DNA of 64,000 nt from Acidobacteriota bacterium (GCA_019639115.1 JAHBSM010000004.1:1-64000); one strand, 5' to 3'; positions 41,637 through 51,568 are shown, counted from the first letter of the stretch. Notes: generated by a model from the letters alone, not told the origin. Numbers and translations: made by a program.

Positions 41637-44600
41637 ATGCAATGGCTAGCTGAGATCTGTGTTCACCGTCCGGTTTTCGCGACCGTCATCGTGTTATTTC
41701 TCACGGTGGTTGGCGGCTTCAGCTTCTTAACGCTAGGCGTTGATCGATTCCCCAAGATTGACCTTCCTACGATCTCGGTCAGCACTTCGAACGCTGGCGC
41801 GGCTCCCGAAGAAATGGAGACCGAGGTCACCGACCTTATCGAAGGAGCCTTGAATACCGTCCCCGGTATTGAAGAGATGCGTTCGACATCGTCGCGGGGA
41901 CGGTCGAATGTAACCCTAACCTTTAATTTAGAGAAAGACCCCGACGTAGCGTTCCAGGAGATCCAACAGAAACTGAGCGGTGTCACCAATCGGCTGCCCG
42001 AAACTGCAGATCCGCCGACCGCGCAGAAGAGCGACCCGGATTCGCAGCCTGTTCTGATGTACACGATCAGCGCGCCGCGCAATGTGGTCGAGCTGAGCGA
42101 ACAGGTCGAGGAACTGATCCAGAAGCGTATCGAGAGCGCCGACGGTGTAGGCGAAGTATTCATGTGGGGCGGCCGGACGCCGCAGATCCGAGTGAACGTC
42201 AATCCGGATCGGCTCCGCGCTTTCGATATTGCGGTCACAGAAGTGACCGCGGCCGTCAGAGCTCAGAATCAAGAGGTGCCTGCGGGGAATATCATCGAAG
42301 GCAATCGGACGCTCGGTATCCGCACGATGAGCAAGCTGACTGAGGTCGAGCAATTCAACGACATCGTTATCGCTAACCGCGACGGATATCCTATAAAGAT
42401 CCGCGATGTGGCGACAGTGGAAAAAACCGGCGGGGAACCGAGTTCGGCGGCGTCGCTTGATGGTACTCCTGCCGTCTCGATCGGCGTCCGGAAACAAGCC
42501 GGATCGAACACGATAGCTGTTATCAACAACGTCAAATCGAGGATGGCGGCGATCATCCCGAATTTGCCTCCGGACTTCAAGATCGCTCTCATCCGCGACC
42601 AGTCAGAGTTCATACAGAATTCGCTGACGGCGATCGAGGAGCACCTTGTACTGGGCGGCCTGTTCGCTGCGGTGATCGTTTTCTTTTTTCTTTGGAATCT
42701 GCGTTCGACCGTTATCTCGGCACTTGCGATACCGGTTAGTATCATTGCGTCTTTCGCCGCGATCGCGGCGCTCGGTTATTCGCTTAACCAAATGACGATG
42801 CTGGCGTTGACGTTGATGGTCGGCATCGTGATCGACGACGCGATCGTGGTGCTCGAGAACATATATCGGTTCGTCGAAGAGAAAGGAATGGACCCGTTCC
42901 AGGCCGCCATCGAAGGAACACGTGAGATCGGGCTGGCCGTACTCGCCACTACGCTCAGCCTCCTGGCGGTCTTTATCCCTGTCGGTTTTATGACCGGGAT
43001 CGTGGGACGATTCATGTCGTCTTTTGGACTTACGTCGGCTGCGGCGATCGCTGTTTCGCTCATTGTTTCGTTTACGCTGACGCCGATGCTGGCGGCGAGA
43101 TGGATCAAACGAAAGGATGCCGGCCAAAGCAAAGCCGCCGAGACAGAAGCGGAGGGAGCCGGGACCGATGCAGGTCAGACAGGCAACGGTCATGGTGGGA
43201 CGCATGCTGAGAGCAGCAAGTCCGGCTGGTTCTACAGCAAGATCGACGGGACCTACACTTGGCTGCTCCGGCTTTCGATGAGGCATCGTTGGGCAGTTGT
43301 ATTGATATGTGTCCTAACGGTCGCCTCGACTGTGCCGCTGTATAAATTCGTCGGCATGGCATTTCTGCCCGACGAGGATGAATCGCTGTTTCAGGTAAAT
43401 GTGCGCGGCCCGCAGGGGACCTCACTTTCGGCGACGCAATCCATCCTGGACAGGATCGCCAGGGACATACGGGCCGAGGTGCCGGGTGTTAAGAATACGC
43501 TTGTGCTTGCAGGATTTGGCCGCGGGTCGGGGCCGAACAACGGATTCATAAACGTTGCACTGCTTCCGGTCAAGCAACGTTCAAAGTCGCAGGCCGATCT
43601 GATCAACCAGACACGGCAGATAGCAAAGAAATATTCGACAAAAGAGTATCAGGTGACCGTCTCGGCCTCTTCGTCGATAGCGGGGAGTATCGGGCTCGGG
43701 CGTGGCGGTTCGTCGGTCGGAATGTATATCGCAGGTCCCGACATGGCAAAGATAACCGAATACGCGAATGCGATCGTCGCAAAGATGAAAGAAGAGCCGA
43801 TCTATCGCGACCCCGACACTTCGATCGAAGTAGGCAATCCCGAGATACGCGTGTCGATAGACCGAGAGAAAGCGGCCGATCTAGGTGTGCGGGCCGGTGA
43901 TGTGGCACAAGCATTGAACATACTTTCCGCAGGCCAGATCACGTCTACATTCAGCGAGAACTCTCGCCAGTACGACGTCATTGTCCGGGCAGATGAAAAA
44001 TATAGGCGTGACCGCAGCAATTTCAAATACTTTACGGTGCGCTCAACCAGCGGCGAGATCGTGGATCTGGAGCGCGTGGTCAAGATCGCGGAGGGACTTG
44101 CTCCGACCACGATAAACAGGCTTAATCGGCAGCGTCAGGTGACCGTTTCGGCCGGATTGCCGCCGAATGCCTCTGAATCAGACGCGATCGCAAAAATGCA
44201 AAAGTTCGCCGCTGACCTCAAGATGCCGGCGGAGTACAGCACGGGTGTTACCGGACAATCAAAAGAACTGCAAAAGGCGTACAGCGCTTTCCTCTACGCA
44301 TTCCTGCTCTCTTTCGTATTCATGTATCTCGTATTGGCGGCCCAGTTCGAATCATTCATTCATCCGGTGACGATACTGCTAACGCTGCCGCTTTCTGTCC
44401 CGTTCGCGCTCGTATCTACCGCGATCGCCGGACAGACCCTGAATATATTCTCTGCGTTAGGTATCCTGCTTCTTTTCGGTATCGTGAAGAAGAACGCGAT
44501 CCTGCAGATCGATCACACAAACACGCTCCGTGCTCAAGGCATGGATCGCTACGAGGCGATCATTCAAGCAAATCGCGATCGTCTTCGTCCCATACTTATG

Positions 44601-44879
44601 ACCACGCTAGCCTTGGTCGCCGGAATGATACCGCTAATATTGGGGACCGGAGCCGGAGCCGCGACGAACCGGTCGATCGGCATACTTGTCGTCGGAGGAC
44701 AGAGCCTGTGCCTGCTTCTGACGCTGCTTGCGGTGCCGGTGTTCTACTCGCTTTTTGACGACGCTCAGCAGTCCACGTTGTGGCAGCGCGCCGCTTCTGC
44801 CGCAAAGACCGTGACCGGCACTATCATTCGGCGAAAGCCCGCAACGGATCGGGCAGATGCGGAGGGCGAGGCCAGCTAG
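41637..44879 (+). CDS. RND-family efflux permease (HAE1/AcrB-like)
   Basis: A 1080-residue RND transporter with 12 predicted helices and two large periplasmic loops. The proton-relay aspartates are in GIVIDDAIVVLENIYR. The second half has MYLVLAAQFESFIHPVTILL and LLLFGIVKKNAILQIDHTN. A long, Gly/Thr/Glu-rich insert lies between helices 6 and 7 (KRKDAGQSKAAETEAEGAG). It exports hydrophobic compounds by proton antiport. It follows the adaptor by 14 bp. Confidence 0.95.
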   Translation: MQWLAEICVHRPVFATVIVLFLTVVGGFSFLTLGVDRFPKIDLPTISVSTSNAGAAPEEMETEVTDLIEGALNTVPGIEEMRSTSSRGRSNVTLTFNLEKDPDVAFQEIQQKLSGVTNRLPETADPPTAQKSDPDSQPVLMYTISAPRNVVELSEQVEELIQKRIESADGVGEVFMWGGRTPQIRVNVNPDRLRAFDIAVTEVTAAVRAQNQEVPAGNIIEGNRTLGIRTMSKLTEVEQFNDIVIANRDGYPIKIRDVATVEKTGGEPSSAASLDGTPAVSIGVRKQAGSNTIAVINNVKSRMAAIIPNLPPDFKIALIRDQSEFIQNSLTAIEEHLVLGGLFAAVIVFFFLWNLRSTVISALAIPVSIIASFAAIAALGYSLNQMTMLALTLMVGIVIDDAIVVLENIYRFVEEKGMDPFQAAIEGTREIGLAVLATTLSLLAVFIPVGFMTGIVGRFMSSFGLTSAAAIAVSLIVSFTLTPMLAARWIKRKDAGQSKAAETEAEGAGTDAGQTGNGHGGTHAESSKSGWFYSKIDGTYTWLLRLSMRHRWAVVLICVLTVASTVPLYKFVGMAFLPDEDESLFQVNVRGPQGTSLSATQSILDRIARDIRAEVPGVKNTLVLAGFGRGSGPNNGFINVALLPVKQRSKSQADLINQTRQIAKKYSTKEYQVTVSASSSIAGSIGLGRGGSSVGMYIAGPDMAKITEYANAIVAKMKEEPIYRDPDTSIEVGNPEIRVSIDREKAADLGVRAGDVAQALNILSAGQITSTFSENSRQYDVIVRADEKYRRDRSNFKYFTVRSTSGEIVDLERVVKIAEGLAPTTINRLNRQRQVTVSAGLPPNASESDAIAKMQKFAADLKMPAEYSTGVTGQSKELQKAYSAFLYAFLLSFVFMYLVLAAQFESFIHPVTILLTLPLSVPFALVSTAIAGQTLNIFSALGILLLFGIVKKNAILQIDHTNTLRAQGMDRYEAIIQANRDRLRPILMTTLALVAGMIPLILGTGAGAATNRSIGILVVGGQSLCLLLTLLAVPVFYSLFDDAQQSTLWQRAASAAKTVTGTIIRRKPATDRADAEGEAS

Positions 44880-44886
44880 CCGAAAA

Positions 44887-46566
44887 ATGTTTCAGAGAGA
44901 AGGTCACCGTATCATTCGATCGATGCCCTGGGCGCTGCTTGTGCTCGGGTTCGCGTGCGCGGCCGTCCGATCGCAGGTTGTCGCACCGACACCTATCCCG
45001 ACACCAAACGACCCAATGCCCGTACAGCGAACATTTCAAGCGGCTGATCCGCCGGCGATCGCCGCGACGCGCGTTGGTGTCATTTCGGGGACGGACCTTT
45101 CGATCACTTTGCAGCGGGCCATTGAGATGGCACTTGGAAATAATAATGACCTCAGAGTGTCGCGGCAGGAGATCCGGATCGCGGAGTTCTCGCTGCGCGG
45201 CTCGCGAGGCGTTTATGATCCGCTCATCAATTCTCAGGGTTATTACGAAAGCCGCACCACACCTGTCGCTTCGACGATAGGAGGAGCCGTCAACGGGCGG
45301 GTCACGCAGCGTCAGGTCTTTGGCGATGTCGGCCTCTCCGGCTTCGTTCCGCGATTCGGCGGGTCATACGATGCAGTATTCACATCAGCCAGGACAGATT
45401 CGACCAATAGGAATGCAACGCTGAATCCCCAGTTCCCGACGAGCCTGACCTTCACATATATCCAGCCGCTCCTCAGAGGCCGGCGGATCGATCAGAATCG
45501 ACGCTCGATCGCGGTCGCGGCAAAGAACGTGGAACTCAGCGAAACGCAGCTACGGCTTCGCACGATCGGGGTCGTGGCCGCCGTCGAGTCCGCGTATTGG
45601 AATCTCGTTTTTGCGCTCAGAAACCTACAGGTGCAGGACGAAACGCTCAAACAGGCCCGCGAACAGCTCGAGAGCAACAAGCGGCTGGTCGAAAAAGGCG
45701 TGCTTGCTCCTATAGAGATCGTTGCGGCTAACGCCCAGATTGCAACGTTCGAACAGACGGTCTCACTCGCTCAAGAAACGGTCACGCGGGCGGAGAATAT
45801 ACTAAAAACCGTTATCCTGGCCGATAGGCGATCACCCGAATGGTCGAGGCCGATCATTCCGGTGACGCCCGTCGAGAACGACGTGCCGCAGATCGGCCTG
45901 GAGATGGCGGTGTCGGCTGCCCTCAAAGATCGCCCCGAGCTTGATCAGTTAGCAAAGACCGCAGACATCAACAGGATCGATCAACGGTTTTACCGAGATC
46001 AGGCAAAGCCTCAAATAGACTTCGTTGGGTCCTACGCCACGTCGGGGCTTGCCGGTACGCCAAACCCTCTGTCGTCCGGTGCGGCAACCGTACCCGAAAA
46101 CCTCAAGGGCGGCTACGCCACGTCGTTGGGTAACCTATTGCAGCAGGACTTTCCGACATATCGGGCGGGAATTCAGATCGGCTTGCCGCTCGGCAATCGA
46201 ACAGCGAAAGCCAACCTGGGGCGGAGCCTTGTGGAGGCTGAGCGGATCGAAACGCTTCGAACGCAGACCGAGCAGGCGATCGAGGCGGAAGTTCGCAACG
46301 CATTGCAGGCTCTTCGTTCAGCCGATGCTCGCGTCGCTGCCGCCGCAGCTGCCCGGGCCGCATCGGAGGAACTGTTCGAAAGCGAACAGCGTCTTTTCCG
46401 GGCGGGAACCACGACGTTCTACATGGTGCTTCAGCGTCAGACTGAGTTGTCAGCCGCCAGAGGCCGCGAACTCCAAGCCAGGACCGACCTCGCGATCGCC
46501 ATATCCGAATTCAACCGAGCCGTCGGTTCAACTCTCAGAATTCGCGACGTCTCTGTTTTGAAGTGA
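44887..46566 (+). CDS. TolC-family outer-membrane channel protein
   Basis: A 559-residue TolC-type protein with a signal peptide (MPWALLVLGFACAAVRSQ within the first 30 residues) and two OEP repeats: SITLQRAIEMALGNNNDLRVSR and VSAALKDRPELDQLAKT, each followed by long helices. It completes the tripartite pump. ATG 44887 is used because it lies just after the permease stop; ATG 44923 is an alternative that starts nearer the signal core. It ends close to a convergent phosphatase-like gene. Confidence 0.9.
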   Translation: MFQREGHRIIRSMPWALLVLGFACAAVRSQVVAPTPIPTPNDPMPVQRTFQAADPPAIAATRVGVISGTDLSITLQRAIEMALGNNNDLRVSRQEIRIAEFSLRGSRGVYDPLINSQGYYESRTTPVASTIGGAVNGRVTQRQVFGDVGLSGFVPRFGGSYDAVFTSARTDSTNRNATLNPQFPTSLTFTYIQPLLRGRRIDQNRRSIAVAAKNVELSETQLRLRTIGVVAAVESAYWNLVFALRNLQVQDETLKQAREQLESNKRLVEKGVLAPIEIVAANAQIATFEQTVSLAQETVTRAENILKTVILADRRSPEWSRPIIPVTPVENDVPQIGLEMAVSAALKDRPELDQLAKTADINRIDQRFYRDQAKPQIDFVGSYATSGLAGTPNPLSSGAATVPENLKGGYATSLGNLLQQDFPTYRAGIQIGLPLGNRTAKANLGRSLVEAERIETLRTQTEQAIEAEVRNALQALRSADARVAAAAAARAASEELFESEQRLFRAGTTTFYMVLQRQTELSAARGRELQARTDLAIAISEFNRAVGSTLRIRDVSVLK

Positions 46567-46594
46567 ATGCCTTTGCCCGAAGTCGCTAAGCCGG

Positions 46595-47704
46595 TCACTT
46601 TTCAGCAAAAAGCCTTTTTATCGGCTTGCCCGAGCCCGTATCGACACTGTTAAGATCGAACTGCAGCAATCGGCAGATCGTGGCAGCAATTTGGTTTTGA
46701 TACACGGTCTCCGTATCTCGCCACTCGCCTCTGAGGGGAATGTCCGGGCTGACAAAGGCCATCCATATATACTGTGCTTCCGGCACGTCCTTGCCGTGGT
46801 CGGACCAGTCGCTTGTTGTGTTTCCTCTTCCGTGATCGACCGTTATCACAAGCGAAGTGCGTGCACGATATCTCGGATCGCGTTCTATGAGATCCCATAG
46901 TTCCTTGAGCCAGGAATCGGTCATATGCAGCGAATCGAGCACACGTTCGTAATTCTTGTCATGAGCATAATCGTCTGTCTCATCAAACCCGATATGAATG
47001 AAACGCGTCCGGTGTTTTTGTAAGTGTGCTTTGGCTAGCTTAAAGGTGAAATAGTCGTGGCGGACGCTTGGCCAAGGCGACAGGACCTGAGATTGGAGTC
47101 GAAAGAGCTCGCGCATGGCCGGATCGTCGGTATCGAAGCTTTCATATCCGGCATTGACGACGAATGATCCGGGCTTGCTGGTCGCGATCCTCATAAAGGC
47201 ATCCCATGACGAAAATTCGGCGACCGCGTTCGGGCCTGCAGCAAACTTCGCGTGCAGCCTGTCTAGTATCGTAGGAAAAGGGTTCTGTGGGTGATCGTTG
47301 CTTTTGATCACGTCATCGTGGGCCTGGCCGGTCAAGATCTCGGAGTATCCCGGATACGAGAAAAAGAGTTGATTTGTTGTTTTTGCCTGGCTTCCGAGCT
47401 CGCGGTTGCCGGCGATCGAGCCGAACTTGGTCATCAACGTCCGCCAGAAGAATGGCATCAGACGTTCCCGGCGTTCCTTCGCCGTCGGGGCATTGTAATT
47501 CTTGTAGGCCGCCGTTGCGGTAAAATTCTTATTCACGGAGCGGAAAACTTCAGCATCCAGCCCGCCAAAGACCTCTTGAGTACGAGCGCCGTCGAGGGTG
47601 ACAAGGATCACGTTCTCGGTGCGAAGCTGGCCGAATGAGGCAACGGCAGTGAAAAGCAAAGCGAGGCAGACTATCAAGATCGCGCGTGTCGTCATTCTGA
47701 GCAT
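46595..47704 (-). CDS. Exported alkaline-phosphatase-superfamily (sulfatase-like) protein
   Basis: A 369-residue protein with a signal peptide (AILIVCLALLFTAVASFG). The metal-site tract VILVTLDGARTQEVFGG with a Thr/Asp start, FSYPGYSEILTGQ, HIGFDETDDYAHD and ITVDHGRGNT fit the alkaline phosphatase/nucleotide pyrophosphatase/sulfatase fold with two metal ions. The substrate is unknown. ATG 47704 (with 47707 next to it) is preferred to the 52-residue longer frame because the signal peptide begins here. Confidence 0.8.
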   Translation of the reverse strand: MLRMTTRAILIVCLALLFTAVASFGQLRTENVILVTLDGARTQEVFGGLDAEVFRSVNKNFTATAAYKNYNAPTAKERRERLMPFFWRTLMTKFGSIAGNRELGSQAKTTNQLFFSYPGYSEILTGQAHDDVIKSNDHPQNPFPTILDRLHAKFAAGPNAVAEFSSWDAFMRIATSKPGSFVVNAGYESFDTDDPAMRELFRLQSQVLSPWPSVRHDYFTFKLAKAHLQKHRTRFIHIGFDETDDYAHDKNYERVLDSLHMTDSWLKELWDLIERDPRYRARTSLVITVDHGRGNTTSDWSDHGKDVPEAQYIWMAFVSPDIPLRGEWRDTETVYQNQIAATICRLLQFDLNSVDTGSGKPIKRLFAEK

Positions 47705-47783
47705 CATATGGTGTTGCAGGCTCTGATTCAATGGCGATCCCGTGCGATTTAACTTTGAATTGCCGAGTGAGGACTCATACTTG

Positions 47784-48506
47784 TTAATTGAACAGCGTGG
47801 GTCTTTCTTCAACGTCGGCCAGACCAGGCAGCACTTTGCCCGCGACGACCCAGGCGATGCCAAATGACCACAAGGCTATCCATTCAAAAAGGAAGGTCGT
47901 TCCCCAAGCAGCGCTTGGCAGGCAGCCGAGAACCCGAGGTGCCGCAAAAGCTCCGATCATCGACAATAGGATCACAGCTCCGCAAATAACGTAAATGATG
48001 GCCCGCCGGCGTGCTTTCGGGGTGTCCTTCCTTACCGCATTGGAGCGAAACGGAAAGAGGCAAAAGTATGCGATGACGCCAAAGACCAACGCCGCAGATG
48101 CGTAGTGTATCGACGAGGTCACACTTGTGGTGCAGGCATATTCGTCCGTCGGAAAAAGAGCTACACCAACAGCCCCAATCGCTGCGATCTTGCTCATCCA
48201 CTTTTCGCTGAAGGTGGTTTTGAGGATGGCCTTGATGCCATTCTTCTCCGATTTGCTCGGCTCGTCACCGCTTCTCAGATCATTTCGCGTCCCGTTGTAG
48301 CCAAGCATCAAGGCGGTGATCATAAAGAGCATGCCGACGAATATATCGCGGGCATCCGTCCAATAGGACGAGCTGATCGATTCGAGGAAAGTGGGAGAAC
48401 GAACTTCGACAAGTATCGGGAGAAAGAATGCGACCAAACCGATCAGCAGCCTGAGGAGACGGTAATCAAAATCAGGAGAGTGGTTTACTTGGGCTGACGG
48501 CGACAC
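47784..48506 (-). CDS. Multi-pass membrane protein of unknown function
   Basis: A 240-residue protein with about six hydrophobic segments, starting with YRLLRLLIGLVAFFLPILVEV and including DIFVGMLFMITALMLGYNG and KIAAIGAVGVALFPTDEYAC. Conserved-looking features are SISSSYWTDARDIFVG and a Tyr/Thr/Ser-rich loop. GTG 48506 is chosen because GGAGG lies 7 bp before it; the open frame to TTG 48554 lacks such a signal. No function can be assigned. Confidence 0.7.
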   Translation of the reverse strand: MSPSAQVNHSPDFDYRLLRLLIGLVAFFLPILVEVRSPTFLESISSSYWTDARDIFVGMLFMITALMLGYNGTRNDLRSGDEPSKSEKNGIKAILKTTFSEKWMSKIAAIGAVGVALFPTDEYACTTSVTSSIHYASAALVFGVIAYFCLFPFRSNAVRKDTPKARRRAIIYVICGAVILLSMIGAFAAPRVLGCLPSAAWGTTFLFEWIALWSFGIAWVVAGKVLPGLADVEERPTLFN

Positions 48507-48599
48507 GGGAGACCTCCGAAAAGAGTTTTCGGCGAGGGTAGCACTTAATCGCAAGAAAGGGCAACCGGCATCTCTGCTGATCTCAGATCGAGTCTGTTG

Positions 48600-49775
48600 T
48601 CAGTCGGCGAAGGCAACAGTCAGTTCGCGGAGCTTCATCGAGCCGCTCTGGTCCAATTGGCCTGAATCCTCACGATCGACGTAGTTATACAAGATGTCAC
48701 GCTGCTGTGGGCGATAGCCGGCCTCTCGGATCTGGTAGCGGAGGTCGCGTTCGTTCGCCTCGTTATTGGCACCGGCGGCCGAGACCACATTTTCCTCGAT
48801 CATTATCGAACCCATATCGTCGGCGCCGAAACGCAGAGCGGCCTGGCCCAAACGGATACCTTGGGTGAGCCACGACGACTGGATATGCTGAATATTATCA
48901 AGGAATAGCCGCGATACGGCGAGCATTTTCAGATAATCGATACCGGTCGGTTCCTCGGTGATCTTGCGGCCGAGAGCGGTGTTCTCACGCTGAAATGTCC
49001 ACGGGATGAACGCCGTGAATTCGCCGTAATTTGGATCTGACCTTTTGGCCTCCAGCGCTTCGTCCTGAACCTGACGAATGCGTTCGAGATGTCGGACACG
49101 ATGTTCGATGCGGTCGCCTATGCCGAACATCATAGTGCCGGTCGAGATCAGGCCGACCTTATGGACGGCACGCATCACGTCGAGCCATTCCTGCGTTGTG
49201 CATTTGGTCGAGACGCGTTTGCGAACCTCGTCATCGAGGATCTCGCCGCCGCCGCCCGGCATCGAATTCAAGCCTGCCGCTTTCAGCCGCCGAAGTATCG
49301 TTTCGTAATCGAGCTTTGAGATGAGCGAGATGTTGTGTATCTCAGGCGGCGAGAAACAGTGGAGCTGAAACGTCGGATATTTTGCATGCAGCGTCTGCAG
49401 AAGTTCCTCGTACCATTCGATATTGAAATCGGGATGCAGCCCGCCTTGCATCAAAACGCCCGTGCCGCCAAGCGCGATCGTCTCGTCGATACGCGTACAT
49501 ATCTCGTCGATCGAATGCACGTAAGTATCAGGCTTGCCAGGTCGCCGATAGAACGCGCAGAACGTGCAAACCACGTTGCAAACGTTGGTATAATTGATGT
49601 TACGGTCGATTATATATGTGACGACCTCGGGGTCATTCTTGCGGTTGCGTATCTCGTCCGCGGCCAGGCCTATGCGGACGAAATCGTTTGATCCCAAAAG
49701 AGCGGCCGCATCATCGGCGGAAAGCCTTTCTCCGCCGAGGGCCTTGTCGAGAATGTATTGGATGCCGTTAGACAT
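48600..49775 (-). CDS. mqnC: Cyclic dehypoxanthinyl futalosine synthase
   Basis: A 391-residue radical SAM enzyme of menaquinone synthesis by the futalosine path. The cluster motif is in NVCNVVCTFCAFYR (CxxxCxxC), followed by GGTGVLMQGGLHPDF, SMPGGGGEILDDEVR and GTMMFGIGDRIEHRVRHLE. It cyclises dehypoxanthine futalosine. It shares a short interval with mqnA, with the YdeI-like gene between them on the other strand, which supports the futalosine route over Men enzymes. Confidence 0.94.
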   Translation of the reverse strand: MSNGIQYILDKALGGERLSADDAAALLGSNDFVRIGLAADEIRNRKNDPEVVTYIIDRNINYTNVCNVVCTFCAFYRRPGKPDTYVHSIDEICTRIDETIALGGTGVLMQGGLHPDFNIEWYEELLQTLHAKYPTFQLHCFSPPEIHNISLISKLDYETILRRLKAAGLNSMPGGGGEILDDEVRKRVSTKCTTQEWLDVMRAVHKVGLISTGTMMFGIGDRIEHRVRHLERIRQVQDEALEAKRSDPNYGEFTAFIPWTFQRENTALGRKITEEPTGIDYLKMLAVSRLFLDNIQHIQSSWLTQGIRLGQAALRFGADDMGSIMIEENVVSAAGANNEANERDLRYQIREAGYRPQQRDILYNYVDREDSGQLDQSGSMKLRELTVAFAD

Positions 49776-49873
49776 TAGCTGTTCAGATCCGAAGTTCCGC
49801 GTCTCAATATGTGCGGAACAAAGTGCCTATTCGATATAATTTTAGCAAATCATAGGGCAAACAGTAGATAGAC

Positions 49874-50407
49874 ATGCCGAAAGCTGCGAAAAAGATAAAG
49901 ATCAAGGTCCAGTTCACCAATGCGGCCGAGCAGGGCGGCGGCTGGCATTTCCTAGTAGTTGACAGATCGGTCGTAGAAAAAATGAAATTCTCCGGCAGGT
50001 CAAAGCGAGTGCTTTGTTCTATACGTGGCACCGAACCGTTCCCTTGCGCCTTGATGCCGTGGGGCGACTTCTTTTACATCATGGTCAACAAGAAGCGCCG
50101 GACGGAACTCGGGTTGGAGGTCGGAGATCTCGTCGATATCGAGCTCGAAGTTGACGACAGTAAGTATGGAATGCCGATGCCCGACGAATTTCGCGAGGTC
50201 TTGAACCAGGACCCCGAGGGCGATAAGCTTTTTCACTCTCTGACCGAGGGCAAGCAGCGTTCGTTGTTGTATTTCGTGGGAAATATCAAGGACATAGACA
50301 AAAGGATCCATCAATCGCTGGTGATAATGGAACATCTCCGGGAGCACGGAAAGATCGTTGACAAGATCCTATACGATGATCTCCGGCGTCCGAGCATCGA
50401 ACTCTAG
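49874..50407 (+). CDS. YdeI/OmpD-associated family protein (DUF1905 plus YdeI domain)
   Basis: A 177-residue protein. An N-terminal DUF1905 barrel (GWHFLVVDRSVVEKMK, CSIRGTEPFPCALMPWGDFFYIMVNKKRR, LGLEVGDLVDIELEVDDS) is followed by a helical YdeI-type tail (EGKQRSLLYFVGNIKDIDKRIHQSLVIMEHL). Some relatives are linked to bacteriocin or peptide stress, but no activity is proven here. It sits between mqnC and mqnA on the opposite strand and overlaps the end of mqnA by 4 bp. A TATAAT lies at 49835-49840. Confidence 0.85.
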   Translation: MPKAAKKIKIKVQFTNAAEQGGGWHFLVVDRSVVEKMKFSGRSKRVLCSIRGTEPFPCALMPWGDFFYIMVNKKRRTELGLEVGDLVDIELEVDDSKYGMPMPDEFREVLNQDPEGDKLFHSLTEGKQRSLLYFVGNIKDIDKRIHQSLVIMEHLREHGKIVDKILYDDLRRPSIEL

Positions 50408-51213
50408 CCTGTGACGAACTCCAATGGCCTAAGCTGCGTGATAAGCCCATGCTTGAGGGCAAGAGAAAAATATAGATCCATTCCCGCATGCATTTTCTCA
50501 TCGACCGAATACGAGATAGACCCGGACAGATAGTCAAGCATCCTCTCTTGGGCGAGTCCGGTGCTCGTCGCATAATTCGCCGCGATCGTGGGAAGGTTTG
50601 CGATGCCTTCGTCTCTGGCCGCAGCTAGGTCGAATGGGACCGAACGCCGCTTTGTCATCCACATTGCAAAGACAAAACCCAAACCTGTATTGGCGTGCCA
50701 TATCTCCGCGAGGTCGAACGTTCGAAGCGTCGAGCCTGAGGTCCCGCCTGTCTCGTTAGAAATGCGCAAAGCCGGATCGCCGATCAATAGAGCCGCGTCG
50801 CATTGAGACAACATCGATCCGATCTCCGGTTCGGATTCGTGCCAAACCGGTTCGAAGCCGAGAAACTCTCGGAACACGATCTTTGTCAAAGCGACGGACG
50901 TTCGCGAAGATGTGTCGAGAGCGACCGAGCCAACATCACGAAGCTCTCGTCCATCTGTGACCAGGCAGACACTACCGACCTTTGTTTGGGCGCCGACACA
51001 TACTTCCGGCACGATTCGCGTTTCTTCCAACAGTTGATAGGCAATGACCGGGACAAGAGCGGCATCGACCCTATCCTGAGCGAGGAGCTCAGCCGAACGC
51101 GCGGGAGCGTTGTCCATTATGACCTCTGCGGTCCCGCGCATCGATCCGTAGAGAAAGGACCATACAAGCGGTGCCGTATTCGAATAGCTAGAGGCGGACA
51201 ATCGGGGTGTCAT
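50404..51213 (-). CDS. mqnA: Chorismate dehydratase
   Basis: A 269-residue MqnA, a periplasmic-binding-like fold that acts as a cytosolic enzyme. It shows SASSYSNTAPLVWSF, DAALVPVIAYQLLEE, ALDTSSRTSVALTKIV, and ALLIGDPALR. It turns chorismate into 3-enolpyruvyl-benzoate, the first step of the futalosine route. ATG 51213 overlaps the TGA of the small GNAT gene (ATGA on the minus strand), so those two are coupled. Confidence 0.93.
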   Translation of the reverse strand: MTPRLSASSYSNTAPLVWSFLYGSMRGTAEVIMDNAPARSAELLAQDRVDAALVPVIAYQLLEETRIVPEVCVGAQTKVGSVCLVTDGRELRDVGSVALDTSSRTSVALTKIVFREFLGFEPVWHESEPEIGSMLSQCDAALLIGDPALRISNETGGTSGSTLRTFDLAEIWHANTGLGFVFAMWMTKRRSVPFDLAAARDEGIANLPTIAANYATSTGLAQERMLDYLSGSISYSVDEKMHAGMDLYFSLALKHGLITQLRPLEFVTG

Positions 51214-51497
51214 AGATCTTCAAAAACGTCGCTGAAGTCGGGACTGTTTCGCAGCCGACTCAACGCGAATGGGCAGGTCGCGCGTACCTTGAGTTTGTTC
51301 TTGCGTGCGAATTCTACCGCTTCGGCAAGAAGTCTATCACCGACCTTCTGTCCTCGAAGGCTTTCATCGACAGCAGTGTGTTCGATCAAAATGGCCTCGT
51401 CCCCGATCAGCGAATAGGTCATCTCCGCGAGCCGCTTGGGTCCGTCCTTTACGACAAAGGCTCCTCGGCCATGAAGCTTGATATGATCTATATTCAT
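51210..51497 (-). CDS. Small GNAT-type N-acetyltransferase (YjdJ/NATD1-like)
   Basis: A 95-residue single-domain protein of the short GNAT group (YjdJ/NATD1). The motif is EMTYSLIGDEAILIEHTAVDESLRGQKVGDRLLAEAVEFARKNKLKVRATCPF, with acetyl-CoA-binding RGQKVG. Such proteins lack much of the usual GNAT fold and have no known substrate. ATG 51497 is used; the open frame to 51611 crosses an inverted repeat. It is the first gene of a pair with mqnA. Confidence 0.88.
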   Translation of the reverse strand: MNIDHIKLHGRGAFVVKDGPKRLAEMTYSLIGDEAILIEHTAVDESLRGQKVGDRLLAEAVEFARKNKLKVRATCPFALSRLRNSPDFSDVFEDL

Positions 51498-51568
51498 AGT
51501 GAGAGAGTAAATCTTTGCGTTCGTAACTTGAAGTCCTGGTATGGTCCAACTGCACAATTTTCGATCGG

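Noticed and set aside
41928-43286. Several long minus-strand frames opposite the RND permease
   Set aside because: They follow the reverse-complement codon pattern of the permease and have no coherent protein features.
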